From assembly GCA_005502805.1 (NCBI GenBank), contig SCMY01000001.1, forward strand, positions 620,001-684,000: 64,000 bases of DNA, written 5' to 3'. The notes beneath the pieces are model-generated. The model was given only the letters and a program-made list of their open reading frames with translations. It did no database searches and was not told the DNA's origin. Numbering within the stretch: position 1 is the first letter of the stretch; every line of letters begins with the position of its first letter. Positions 47,061 to 55,332 of the stretch are shown here, one piece after another. This DNA comes from Rhizobiales bacterium 2SD (GTDB lineage: Bacteria > Pseudomonadota > Alphaproteobacteria > Rhizobiales > Beijerinckiaceae). Made by a program: the position numbers and the translations under genes.

Positions 47061-47097
47061 GCCATCCGCTCGCCGCCAAAGCTCGGCACTTGTGCAA

Positions 47098-47128
47098 CGG
47101 CCGCAGGAGATTGTTTTCCCTGCGGCCG
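47098..47128 (+). terminator. terminator hairpin after ctpA
   Basis: A perfect 10-bp stem CGGCCGCAGG / CCTGCGGCCG with an 11-base loop, 38 bp past the ctpA stop and before the deacetylase-like gene. The T-rich element is weak (ATTGGCGATTGATT), so read-through is possible. Confidence 0.65.
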
Positions 47129-47216
47129 ATTGGCGATTGATTCCGGCCCGAATCATCCGACTCTAGCGCTGCGAACTGATTCGCACTTGCTTTGACGTCG
47201 AAGAGGACGGCGCCTC

Positions 47217-48425
47217 TTGGCCGGATTGCCGCTCAGCGAACTCGACCAGCCGCTCGGGCAGGCGAAGCGCGCACGCGCGCAGAAGCCCTATGGGCGCTGG
47301 ATCGGCCGCGGGCTGGCCGGCAGCGTGGTGGTTCTCTTTGCCGGGCTCGTTCTCTACGCGGCCCTCAAGCGCGACCCCGATGGAGGCGAGCCGATCGCCA
47401 CCGCCGTGATCCGTGAGCGCGCTCCGGCGCCAGATATGGCCAAGGCCTCGCCTCAGCCGGCTGCTCCCGAGGAGAGGCGTGGCCCGGCTAGCGCCAGCCA
47501 GCTCGAGACCGAATCTGGCGTCACCGTCGTCCGGCCCGGCTCGGACGCGCCCGGCGCGATCGTCATCACCGTGCCGGACGACGGCACGGTCAAGCTCGCA
47601 CCGGCGCCGGACAAGCGCCTCGTCGAGCGCACCCGGCATGGCAGCCTGCCGAAGATCGGCCCGGACGGCGCGACGCCCGCGCAGGTTTATGCCCGCCCGC
47701 TCGGCCCTGCCCCCGCCACCAGACCAGCTGGCCGGATTGCGATCCTCGTCGGCGGTCTCGGCATCGGCCAGAGTTCGACCAGCGAGGCCATTGCGCGCCT
47801 TCCGGGGCCGGTCTCCCTCGCCTTCGCTCCCTACGGCGCCGAACTCGAGAAAACGGTGCAGCGCGCCCGCAGCGAGGGCCACGAGGTCTTCCTGCAGGTA
47901 CCGATGGAGCCGTTCGACTATCCAGACAACGATCCGGGTCCGCACACCTTGCTCACCGGGCCGAAGGGCAGCGACAATCTCGACCGGTTGCAATGGGTGC
48001 TCGGCCGCTTCACCGGCTATGTCGGCATCGTCAATTTCCTGGGCGGCCGCCTGACAGCCGACGACATGGCGCTGACGCCGCTGCTGCGCGAGGTCGCCGG
48101 GCGCGGGCTCATGGTCGTCGACGACGGCTCCTCGCCGCGCAGCCTGCTCGCTTCCGCAGCGACGAGGGCCCAGATTCCTGCGCTCAAGGCCGATTTCGCC
48201 CTCGATGCCGTCCCCCGTGCCGAAGCGATCGACCGGGAGCTGCAGCGTCTCGAAACGCTTGCCAGCAGCCAGGGCGTCGCCGTCGCCACCGCCAGCGCGC
48301 TGCCCGTCACGATCGAGCGCATCAGCCGCTGGGCCCGCACGCTCGAGGGCAAGAACCTGGCGATCGTCCCGGTCAGCGCCGCCCGCGGTTTCCGCAACCC
48401 CTCGACCACCGGTGCGCTGCGATGA
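47217..48425 (+). CDS. divergent polysaccharide deacetylase family protein (YibQ-like)
   Basis: A 402-residue membrane-anchored protein. One N-terminal helix ([20 protein letters not shown]) is followed by a Pro-rich spacer and a C-terminal divergent polysaccharide deacetylase domain ([64 protein letters not shown]). The metal-binding Asp/His of classic NodB enzymes are only partly kept. Relatives lie next to ctpA/envC throughout the order, suggesting an envelope role. The start at TTG 47217 is uncertain. Confidence 0.85.
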   Translation: MAGLPLSELDQPLGQAKRARAQKPYGRWIGRGLAGSVVVLFAGLVLYAALKRDPDGGEPIATAVIRERAPAPDMAKASPQPAAPEERRGPASASQLETESGVTVVRPGSDAPGAIVITVPDDGTVKLAPAPDKRLVERTRHGSLPKIGPDGATPAQVYARPLGPAPATRPAGRIAILVGGLGIGQSSTSEAIARLPGPVSLAFAPYGAELEKTVQRARSEGHEVFLQVPMEPFDYPDNDPGPHTLLTGPKGSDNLDRLQWVLGRFTGYVGIVNFLGGRLTADDMALTPLLREVAGRGLMVVDDGSSPRSLLASAATRAQIPALKADFALDAVPRAEAIDRELQRLETLASSQGVAVATASALPVTIERISRWARTLEGKNLAIVPVSAARGFRNPSTTGALR

Positions 48426-48925
48426 CGAAACCTCCCGCCGGCTATCGCCCTTGCGTCGGCCTGGCCCTGTTCAACCCCGCCGGCCTCGTCTTCATCGGCC
48501 GCCGGGCCAATCGCAGCCAGCGCGAGCACGTCGCTCCCGGCCATGAATGGCAGATGCCGCAAGGCGGCATCGATGCCGGCGAGCAGCCGATCGAGGCGGC
48601 CTATCGCGAGCTGCGCGAGGAGACCAATGTCTCGTCGGTGTCGCTGCTCGCCGAAGCGCCGGACTGGCTGAGCTACGACCTGCCGCGCGAGATCGGCAGG
48701 GAAGCCTGGCGCGGCAAGTATCGGGGCCAGTCGCAGAAATGGTTCGCCTTCCGCTTCGATGGCGACGAGAGCGAGATCGATATCCTCAATCCCGGCGGTG
48801 GTCACAAGCCGGAGTTCGACGCCTGGCGCTGGGTTCCGTTGGCGGAAACCGCAGAGCTGATCATTCCGTTCAAGCGGGAGGTCTACCGCGAGGTGGTGCG
48901 CCTGTTCACAGGGGTGGCGCGGTGA
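48422..48925 (+). CDS. rppH: RNA pyrophosphohydrolase (Nudix)
   Basis: A 167-residue Nudix hydrolase starting [20 protein letters not shown]. The Nudix box runs from GGIDAGEQ to REETNVSS and includes the metal-binding glutamates. [10 protein letters not shown] precedes it. It removes the 5' pyrophosphate of mRNA and so starts decay. ATG 48422 overlaps the deacetylase-like stop (ATGA). Confidence 0.95.
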   Translation: MTKPPAGYRPCVGLALFNPAGLVFIGRRANRSQREHVAPGHEWQMPQGGIDAGEQPIEAAYRELREETNVSSVSLLAEAPDWLSYDLPREIGREAWRGKYRGQSQKWFAFRFDGDESEIDILNPGGGHKPEFDAWRWVPLAETAELIIPFKREVYREVVRLFTGVAR

Positions 48926-48987
48926 GCGCCCGGCGTAAGCGGCGCGACCGTCACGAAACCCTTACAAGGCGCCCCGATTCTGTACCG

Positions 48988-49404
48988 ATGACCGATTCGG
49001 TGCAGAAACTCTACGCGGCCGTCCTCTCCGCTCGCACCGGTGATCCCACCTTGTCGCGAACCGCCAAGCTGATCCGCGATGGCGTGCCGAAAATGGCAAA
49101 GAAGCTCGGGGAGGAAGCGATCGAGGTCGGAATCGAGGCGGTGCAGCACAATCGTCCAGCAGTCGTCCGCGAAAGCGCCGACCTGGTCTACAATCTCGTG
49201 GTGCTCTGGAGCGAGCTCGGCATCACGCCCGCCGAGGTCTGGCGCGAGATGGACCGGCGCGAGGCGCTCTACGGCATCGCCGAGAAGCTGCAGAAATCCA
49301 GGCATGGCAGCCGGCGGCCGGCCGGTCTGGAATCTGTCATGTCCGACGACGGCCTGAGGCACGACGTCCTGCAGCCACTGCTGCTGCACGACAAGCACCG
49401 CTGA
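48988..49404 (+). CDS. hisE: phosphoribosyl-ATP diphosphatase-like protein (HisE/MazG fold)
   Basis: A 138-residue protein. KKLGEEAIEVGIEAV and RESADLVYNLVVLWSELGIT are the HisE metal-binding helices with the conserved E-E-x-x-E and E-x-x-D pattern. HisE hydrolyses phosphoribosyl-ATP in histidine synthesis. It is longer than the usual 105-110 residues by a C-terminal tail and lies apart from other his genes, so a paralogous NTP-pyrophosphatase role is possible. ATG 48988 is chosen; GTG 48922 overlaps the rppH stop (GTGA) and would add 22 basic residues. Confidence 0.8.
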   Translation: MTDSVQKLYAAVLSARTGDPTLSRTAKLIRDGVPKMAKKLGEEAIEVGIEAVQHNRPAVVRESADLVYNLVVLWSELGITPAEVWREMDRREALYGIAEKLQKSRHGSRRPAGLESVMSDDGLRHDVLQPLLLHDKHR

Positions 49405-49543
49405 GGAACCCTGCCGCTGCGGCAGCCGAGAGGCGAGCGAGAAAGCGAACAAAGGCGGCAAAACGGGGCTTGCCAAGTGCGGCGCGAGCCTTTAAGTCGG
49501 CTCTCGTCAGCCCACGGCGGCCTTCAAACCGCTCCGCTGTCAC

Positions 49544-49620
49544 GCGCCCGTAGCTCAGCTGGATAGAGCATCAGACTACGAATCTGAGGGTCAGAGGTTC
49601 GAATCCTTTCGGGCGCGCCA
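49544..49620 (+). tRNA. tRNA-Arg, anticodon ACG
   Basis: A 77-nt cloverleaf with encoded CCA end. The acceptor stem is GCGCCCG (49544-49550) with CGGGCGC (49610-49616), the D arm is TAGCTCAGCTGGATAGAGC, the anticodon arm TCAGA-CTACGAA-TCTGA gives ACG at 49578-49580, and the T loop GGTTCGAATCC is canonical. It reads CGN arginine codons after deamination of A34. Confidence 0.97.
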
Positions 49621-49974
49621 CTACTTGGCTCCTTCTGGGAGCACCGTTTACGGTCTGTTTGCAGGGCCAGTTACAGCTTCCCATTCATGCTCGGTTTTCG
49701 GCCTCCCGCTTCTCACGGAGGCCTATGAGATTATCGACCTTGGCCTGGTCATTCTCGGCGAAGCCGGACCTCTGCGCCTGCCGCCGGTAGACCCCGGCGG
49801 CCTTGTCGGTAGCGTGCTCGATCTCGTGCCATCGTCTCGGCATCGCTCGCTGGCGATCGCAGCGAGCAGCTTGACCTTTCGGCAGACGACCTGTCGAGGT
49901 CGCCGACAGCTGGGCTTGGCGCTCAACGGCCCGCTTGGATCGGGCGGCGGCGGCTTGGGTTGCGGCGAGACGGC
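49621..49974. other. non-coding or decayed stretch between tRNA-Arg and amidohydrolase
   Basis: About 350 bases with no intact gene. The minus strand shows pieces that read like protein (around 49690-49860, for example WHEIEHATDKAAGVYRRQAQ) but without a continuous frame. It may be a remnant of a mobile or phage gene beside the tRNA (inference). Confidence 0.5.
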
Positions 49975-51330
49975 CTAGGTCGGCCTGATGAAGCGCCCGC
50001 TGCCCGGCGCCGCCATGACCTGCTTGCCGTCGAAGATCGGTTCCCCACGGCGAAAGGTCGCGATGGGTCGATACGGCAACTCGATCCCGTCATAGGGGCT
50101 CCAGCCGACGAAATTGTGCCCGCTGCGCGCCGCCTCGTAGCGGTGCGGGTCATGAGCCATCACCATGATGTCGGCGTCGCGGCCCGGGGCGAGCGCGCCC
50201 TTGACGTCGCCGATGCGGAAGAGGCGGGCCGGATTGGCGGCGAGCAGCCGCGCTGCCCAGCTGAGCGGCAGATTGCGCTCCACCAGCCCCTTGACCAGCA
50301 GCGGATAGAGCGCCTCGAGGCCGGGCACACCCGAGGCATTGCGGGCCATGACCGGATCGACCTTGCGGTCCTCCGACCAGGAGACGTGGTCGGTCGACAC
50401 GATCGTGACATGACCGGCGGCGAGATGCCGCCAGAGCGCCTCGACCTCGGCGCGCGGACGGATCGGCGGGTTGATCTTGGCCTTGCCGACGAGACGGGCG
50501 ACGTCGCTCTCCTCGTCGAGGAAGAGATAATGCACGCAGGCCTCGATCGTCGTGTCATAGCCGTCGCGGCGATAGTTCTCGCAGAGCTGGTAGCCACGGC
50601 CGATCGAGCAATGCACGATATGGGCGGAGCAGCCGGTCGCGGCCGCGATCTCGTAGACTTCCGCCGTGGCCAGCGCCTCGGAGAGCGGGCCACGCGCCAG
50701 GCCGTGGGCGCGGTAGTCGGTGATGCCCTGGGCCGCCACGCGGGCCTCCGCATCGCGGATCATCTCGTCGTTCTCATTGTGAACGGCGCCGATCCGGTCA
50801 TGCCGCGCGATCTCGGCGAAGCAGGCCGCCAAGGTCTGTGGCGGGATGCGCGGGAAGCGCTCGGGATGCGTGCCGAAGGTCGAGAACTTGAAGCCGGCGG
50901 CCCCGGCCTCGACCATCCCGGCGATATGCTCGGGACCCTCCCCCGGATGCACCGTGCCATAGAGCGCGAAATCGACACGCGCCTGCTCGCCTGCCTCGTT
51001 CGCCTTGGTCGTCAGCTTCGCGGCGGTGCAGATCAGGTTGCCGTCGTCATAGGGCATGTCGACGATGGTGGTGACGCCGCCGGCAGCAGCCGAGCGCGTC
51101 GTCCAGATGAAGTCTTCCTGCCCCTTCTGCGAGCGCGAATGGACCTGCGCGTCGATGGCGCCCGGCAGCACCAGCGCCTTGCCGAAATCCTGGCGCTCGC
51201 GCGCGGCCGGCGGCGTATCTTCGCCGACACGCTCGATGATGCCGCCGCGGATCGCGACATAGCCGTTTTCCCGGACACGATCGGTGCCCACGACCCTGCC
51301 GGTCACAACGAGATCGAAGTCGCCCATCAT
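49975..51330 (-). CDS. amidohydrolase, allantoinase/dihydropyrimidinase-like
   Basis: A 451-residue cyclic-amide hydrolase of the COG0044 family. The bridging carboxylated Lys is Lys148 in GFKFSTFG, with metal ligands His184 (VHNEND), His240 region (HIVHCS) and Asp314 (STDHVSWS). The first motif, usually D-x-H-x-H, reads DAQVH: Gln62 replaces the first His. It probably opens an amide ring (hydantoin, allantoin or dihydropyrimidine type). ATG 51330 has GGGAG four bases upstream. It ends the liv-type operon and fits the linear-ureide hydrolase at 57882. Confidence 0.85.
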   Translation of the reverse strand: MMGDFDLVVTGRVVGTDRVRENGYVAIRGGIIERVGEDTPPAARERQDFGKALVLPGAIDAQVHSRSQKGQEDFIWTTRSAAAGGVTTIVDMPYDDGNLICTAAKLTTKANEAGEQARVDFALYGTVHPGEGPEHIAGMVEAGAAGFKFSTFGTHPERFPRIPPQTLAACFAEIARHDRIGAVHNENDEMIRDAEARVAAQGITDYRAHGLARGPLSEALATAEVYEIAAATGCSAHIVHCSIGRGYQLCENYRRDGYDTTIEACVHYLFLDEESDVARLVGKAKINPPIRPRAEVEALWRHLAAGHVTIVSTDHVSWSEDRKVDPVMARNASGVPGLEALYPLLVKGLVERNLPLSWAARLLAANPARLFRIGDVKGALAPGRDADIMVMAHDPHRYEAARSGHNFVGWSPYDGIELPYRPIATFRRGEPIFDGKQVMAAPGSGRFIRPT

Positions 51331-51353
51331 GCTACTCCCGTGAAATCGCGGCC

Positions 51354-52058
51354 TCAGACGCCCAGGAAGGCCGAGCGGATGCTGTCGTCGTCGATGAGGT
51401 TGCTGGAGAGATCGCTGCGAACAGTGCGGCCTTTCTCCAGCACATAGGCCCGGTGCGAGATGCGCAGCGCCTGGCGCGCATTCTGCTCGACGAGCAGGAT
51501 CGCGGTGCCGGCCTCGTTGACCTTCCTGAGCAGCTGGAACAGTTCGGCCACCAGTTTCGGCGCCAGCCCGAGCGAGGGTTCGTCGAGGATCAGCAGGCCC
51601 GGCCGGCTCATCAGCGCCCGGGCGATCGCGAGCATCTGCTGCTCGCCGCCGCTCATCAGGCCGCCGAGCTGCTCGCGCCGCTCCGCCAGCCGCGGGAAGA
51701 AGGCGAACATCTCGGCGAGCGTTTCCTGGCGCTTGGCGAGGTCGCGCTGCGTGTAGGCGCCCATCAGCAGATTTTCCATGACGGTCATCTGCGGCATGAT
51801 CAGGCGCCCCTCGGGACAGAGAGCCACGCCCAGCGGCACCATCTCATGGCATTCCGCGCGGGTGACGTCCCTGCCGCCGAAGCGGATCGTCCCGCCCTGA
51901 GGCGTCATCGCACCGGCGATCATCCTGACCGTCGTGGATTTTCCGGCGCCATTGGCGCCGAGCAGGGCGACGATCTCGCCCGGCCCCACGGTCAGGCTGA
52001 CGTCGCTGACCGCGACGGCGCCCGCATAGGCGTAGCTCAATCCCTTGACGTCGAGCAT
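51354..52058 (-). CDS. livF: branched-chain-type ABC transporter ATP-binding protein (LivF)
   Basis: A 234-residue ATPase. Walker A is LLGANGAGKST, the signature is MSGGEQQMLAIARAL, and Walker B is GLLILDEPSLGL. It is one of the two ATPases of a HAAT-family importer. ATG 52058 is preceded by the end of the CMD gene (6 bp). The ligand is probably not a branched amino acid, given the hydrolases encoded around it (inference). Confidence 0.93.
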   Translation of the reverse strand: MLDVKGLSYAYAGAVAVSDVSLTVGPGEIVALLGANGAGKSTTVRMIAGAMTPQGGTIRFGGRDVTRAECHEMVPLGVALCPEGRLIMPQMTVMENLLMGAYTQRDLAKRQETLAEMFAFFPRLAERREQLGGLMSGGEQQMLAIARALMSRPGLLILDEPSLGLAPKLVAELFQLLRKVNEAGTAILLVEQNARQALRISHRAYVLEKGRTVRSDLSSNLIDDDSIRSAFLGV

Positions 52059-52063
52059 CCGCG

Positions 52064-52744
52064 TCAGTCCATGGGCCATGGCGGCAGGCAGCCGCCTTCG
52101 CGGGCGAGCTCGGCCCAGACATCGCAGGCATCGACCAGCGTAGGGCCGCCACAGGGCAGCATCACATAGGAGACGCCCTCGGCGATCTTCTCGATCGGCG
52201 CGCCGAGCTCGGTGGCGCGGCGCAGATGGTAGCGCATGCCGGCCTTGCACTTGCGGGCCGCGTGCGCGACGACGAGCGCCACTTCGGCGATCTGCTCGGG
52301 AACGCTGCCGCGGGCGCTCGCGACCATTGTGGCATAGCGCCTGTCGGCCTCCTCGGGCGCGATCCAGCGCGACCAGCTCTTGGAGAATTCGAGGGCCGGA
52401 TAGGCTTCGGCCACGCCGGCCAGGGCCATGCAGTCGTGGATCTGGTCACGCGTCAGGCCGGACTCCTCGGCGCGCGGCATGTGGATGTCGCCATAGGCTT
52501 CGCGCGCCGAGGTCAGGAGCACCAGCCAGACGACCTCACGCTCGAAATAGGTGAAGGCGCGCTCGAGCAGGGTCAGTTCGCGGTAGTAGTTGTCGTAGGC
52601 GGCCATCAGGTCCGGATCGTAGGTGCACAGCATCCGGTGATAGGCGAGGAGATAGCCACGCGCATCCAAGGCCTTGGCCAGAGCCGCCTTGCCGTTGGCC
52701 TCGCGTTCCTGCGCGGTGAGTTCCTGTCGCTTGATGAAAGTCAT
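52064..52744 (-). CDS. carboxymuconolactone decarboxylase-like (AhpD fold) protein
   Basis: A 226-residue helical protein. The C-terminal half, VAHAARKCKAGMRYHLRRAT and GAPIEKIAEGVSYVMLPCGG, is the CMD/AhpD repeat; the N-terminal half probably contains a second diverged copy (ERAFTYFEREVVWLVLLTSA). The redox C-x-x-C of AhpD is absent, so it is more like the decarboxylase/hydratase branch. It is encoded between the two ATPase genes, with the livG stop overlapping its ATG, so it must be co-expressed with the transporter. The reaction is unknown. Confidence 0.75.
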   Translation of the reverse strand: MTFIKRQELTAQEREANGKAALAKALDARGYLLAYHRMLCTYDPDLMAAYDNYYRELTLLERAFTYFEREVVWLVLLTSAREAYGDIHMPRAEESGLTRDQIHDCMALAGVAEAYPALEFSKSWSRWIAPEEADRRYATMVASARGSVPEQIAEVALVVAHAARKCKAGMRYHLRRATELGAPIEKIAEGVSYVMLPCGGPTLVDACDVWAELAREGGCLPPWPMD

Positions 52745-53466
52745 TCGTCGGTTCCCAGATAGGCTGCGATGACCCGCGGATCGCGTGCGATCTCCTCGGG
52801 TTTGCCCTGTGCGATCAGAGAGCCGGCCTCGAGCACGAGAACGGTGTCCGAAATCTGCATCACGGCGGGCATGTCGTGTTCGACCAGGACGATGGTGGCG
52901 CCGGCGTCGCGGATGCGGCGCAGGATCGTGACCATCTCCGCGGTCTCGGTCGGGTTGAGCCCGGCGCAGGGCTCGTCCGCCAGCAACAGCGACGGGCGCG
53001 CTGCCAGCGCACGGGCAACTTCGAGCCGGCGCAACTGGCCGACCGTCAGCTCGCGGGCCTCGCGGTCATGCAGCGCGGCGAGGCCCGCCAGCTCCAGGGC
53101 CTGCGTGGTGACGGCATCGACATCGCGCGGACCGGCGCGCCCGAACAGGGCGCCGATGCGCACATTCTCGGTGACCGACATGCCGGGGAACGGCTTGGCG
53201 ATCTGGAAGGCGCGGGCCACGCCGAGATGTGCGACCTGAACCGGCGAGAAGCCGGTGATGTCGCGCCCCTCGAAGGTGATCGTGCCGCTGTCGGGCGCGA
53301 AATAGCCTGTCACCAGGTTGAAGAAGGTCGACTTGCCGGCGCCGTTGGGGCCGATGAGGCTGCAGATCGAGCCGCGCGGCACTTCGAAGCTGACCTCGTT
53401 CACCGCCTTGAGGCCACGGAACGACCTGCTGACGCCCCGCACGCTCAGGATCGACTGCGCGCTCAT
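52741..53466 (-). CDS. livG: branched-chain-type ABC transporter ATP-binding protein (LivG)
   Basis: A 241-residue ATPase. Walker A is LIGPNGAGKSTFFNLVTGYF, Walker B is SLLLADEPCAGLNP, and the signature is LTVGQLRRLEVARAL (T replaces the usual S). FQIAKPFPGMSVTENVRIG is LivG-like. Start ATG 53466 overlaps the livM stop and its stop overlaps the CMD gene, so translation is coupled. Confidence 0.94.
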   Translation of the reverse strand: MSAQSILSVRGVSRSFRGLKAVNEVSFEVPRGSICSLIGPNGAGKSTFFNLVTGYFAPDSGTITFEGRDITGFSPVQVAHLGVARAFQIAKPFPGMSVTENVRIGALFGRAGPRDVDAVTTQALELAGLAALHDREARELTVGQLRRLEVARALAARPSLLLADEPCAGLNPTETAEMVTILRRIRDAGATIVLVEHDMPAVMQISDTVLVLEAGSLIAQGKPEEIARDPRVIAAYLGTDE

Positions 53467-54452
53467 CGCTGCGCCTCCTGCTTGCGGCGCCGCATACGCA
53501 GGCGGTGATTGTCGTAGATGCCGTAGAGCCCGTTCGGAGCCGCCAGCACCAGCACCGCGATCAGCAGGCCGGTGATGAACATGTGGGTGTCGAGCAGGTC
53601 GCCCAGCAGCACCTGCGTGACATAGGTCATGATGCCGGCGCCGACGATCGGGCCGATGATCGTGCCCATGCCGCCCAGCAGCGAATAGACGATGACATTG
53701 AGGTTGAAGTCGCCGCGATAGACCGAGTTCGCGGTGATGTAGCCGAGATTGTGGGCATAGATGACACCCATCATCGCGGTCAGCATCGCCGAGATCACGA
53801 AGGCGATCATCTTGTAGCGTGTCGTGGGAACGCCGAGCATGCGCGCGGTATCCTCGTCCTCGCGGATCGCCAGCAGCCCGTAGCCGAGCTTGGAGTGGCG
53901 GACCATGATCGCGACCAGGACGACGATCAGCGTCGCCAGCAGCAGAGCCCAGTAGTAGAAGCGCTCCGGCCGGACCCCCTTGGGGACGATGTCGATGAGG
54001 TTGACGCCGAGCGCGCCGCGCAAGGCGTCGATGTTGCTGACCAGCTCGAAACAGACCTGGCTGACGCCCAGCATCGCGATCGCGAAATAGATGCCGCGCA
54101 GACGCAGGATCGGCCAGGCGATCGCGAGCGCCAGCAGCCCGTTGAAGAGCATGGCGACGACCAGCGCGAGCGCGAAGGCCGAGCCCGCCGGCCAGCCCGG
54201 CAAAGCGAGCTGCAGCAGGGCCGCGGTGAAGGCGCCGGTGCCGACGAAGGCGGCGTTGCCGAAGCTCCAATAGCCGGAGAAGCCACCGAGGACCGTCCAG
54301 GCGACGGCGAGGCCGGCCGCCAGAACGAAAAGCTGGCCGACGCGCACGCCATAGGGCGACAGCCACAGCGGCAGCAGGGCGAAAAGGGCGGTGCCGGCCA
54401 GGGTGAGGCCGATCGACACCCAGGCCGGACGCCCGGAGACGAAGAGCTTCAT
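53463..54452 (-). CDS. livM: branched-chain-type ABC transporter permease (LivM)
   Basis: A 329-residue permease with about nine helices and the LivM marks GYWSFGNAAFVGTGAFTAAL, RGIYFAIAMLGVSQVCFELV and GGMGTIIGPIVGAGIMTYVT. It pairs with LivH in the inner membrane. ATG 54452 overlaps the livH stop. Confidence 0.94.
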   Translation of the reverse strand: MKLFVSGRPAWVSIGLTLAGTALFALLPLWLSPYGVRVGQLFVLAAGLAVAWTVLGGFSGYWSFGNAAFVGTGAFTAALLQLALPGWPAGSAFALALVVAMLFNGLLALAIAWPILRLRGIYFAIAMLGVSQVCFELVSNIDALRGALGVNLIDIVPKGVRPERFYYWALLLATLIVVLVAIMVRHSKLGYGLLAIREDEDTARMLGVPTTRYKMIAFVISAMLTAMMGVIYAHNLGYITANSVYRGDFNLNVIVYSLLGGMGTIIGPIVGAGIMTYVTQVLLGDLLDTHMFITGLLIAVLVLAAPNGLYGIYDNHRLRMRRRKQEAQR

Positions 54453-55321
54453 CGTGAACCCTTGAAGCTGTTGCCGAGAAGACCGGCCGGCCGCACCACG
54501 AGCATGAGCACGAGCAGAAGGAACATCATCGCATTGGGGAAGGCGGCGCCGACGAGCTCGGCCGTCATCGTGTTGATGACGCCCAGGATCAGACCTCCGA
54601 CGAGCGCGCCGGCGGGGCTGCCGATGCCGCCCAGCGTCACGACGACGAAGGCGTTGATCGTCCAGAGAGTCTCATCAGGAGGCGAGAAGGGCATGACGAG
54701 GCCGATCGCGACGCCGGCAGCGCCGGCGAAAGCAGCCGATACGCCTGCCGTCAGGGCGAAGACGTGGCGGATGTTGACGCCACACAGCGCCGCAGCCTGC
54801 TCCTGCTGCGCGGTCGCACGGATCGTGCGGCCGAGCGAGGTGAAGCGCAGCATCGCGGCGAGGAGCGCCAGCAGCACGACGCTGACCAGCAGAGCCGCGA
54901 CGCGGGTCAGGCCGACCGTCACCTCGCCGAAGGACAGCGAGTCGAAGGCATAGGACGGGGTCACGCTCTTGAAGTCCGGCGAGTAGACCAGGACCAGCGC
55001 ATTGCGGATCATCAGCGCGAAGCCGAAGGTCAGCAGCATCGACGCGAGAAGGCTCGCCCGCTTCGTCGCCCACTGGATGACCGTGCGCTGGAAGGCGTAG
55101 CCCAGGCAGAACATGCCGAGCATGATCAGCGGCAGGGCCAGCAGCGGGTCGATGCCGAAGCGGTCGAGCAGCGTCCAGGCCGCATAGCCGCCGATCAGGA
55201 CGAAGGCGCCGTGAGCCAGGTTCACGACGCCGAGCACGCCGAAGAGCAGCGAAAAGCCGACGGCCGCGAGCGAGAAGAGCCCGCCCAGGACGAGACCGTC
55301 GACCAGGGTTTGCAAGGTCAT
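54449..55321 (-). CDS. livH: branched-chain-type ABC transporter permease (LivH)
   Basis: A 290-residue permease with eight or more helices (DGLVLGGLFSLAAVGFSLLF, GVLGVVNLAHGAFVLIGGYA, ASMLLTFGFALMIRNALVLV, GGIGSPAGALVGGLILGVIN). ATG 55321; its stop overlaps livM (ATGA). Confidence 0.94.
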   Translation of the reverse strand: MTLQTLVDGLVLGGLFSLAAVGFSLLFGVLGVVNLAHGAFVLIGGYAAWTLLDRFGIDPLLALPLIMLGMFCLGYAFQRTVIQWATKRASLLASMLLTFGFALMIRNALVLVYSPDFKSVTPSYAFDSLSFGEVTVGLTRVAALLVSVVLLALLAAMLRFTSLGRTIRATAQQEQAAALCGVNIRHVFALTAGVSAAFAGAAGVAIGLVMPFSPPDETLWTINAFVVVTLGGIGSPAGALVGGLILGVINTMTAELVGAAFPNAMMFLLLVLMLVVRPAGLLGNSFKGSR

Positions 55322-55332
55322 GGACGTCTCGC

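Noticed and set aside
49723..49926. A 67-codon minus-strand frame beside tRNA-Arg as a gene
   Set aside because: Low-complexity Arg/Ser/Pro sequence; the more protein-like reading is in another frame and is interrupted.
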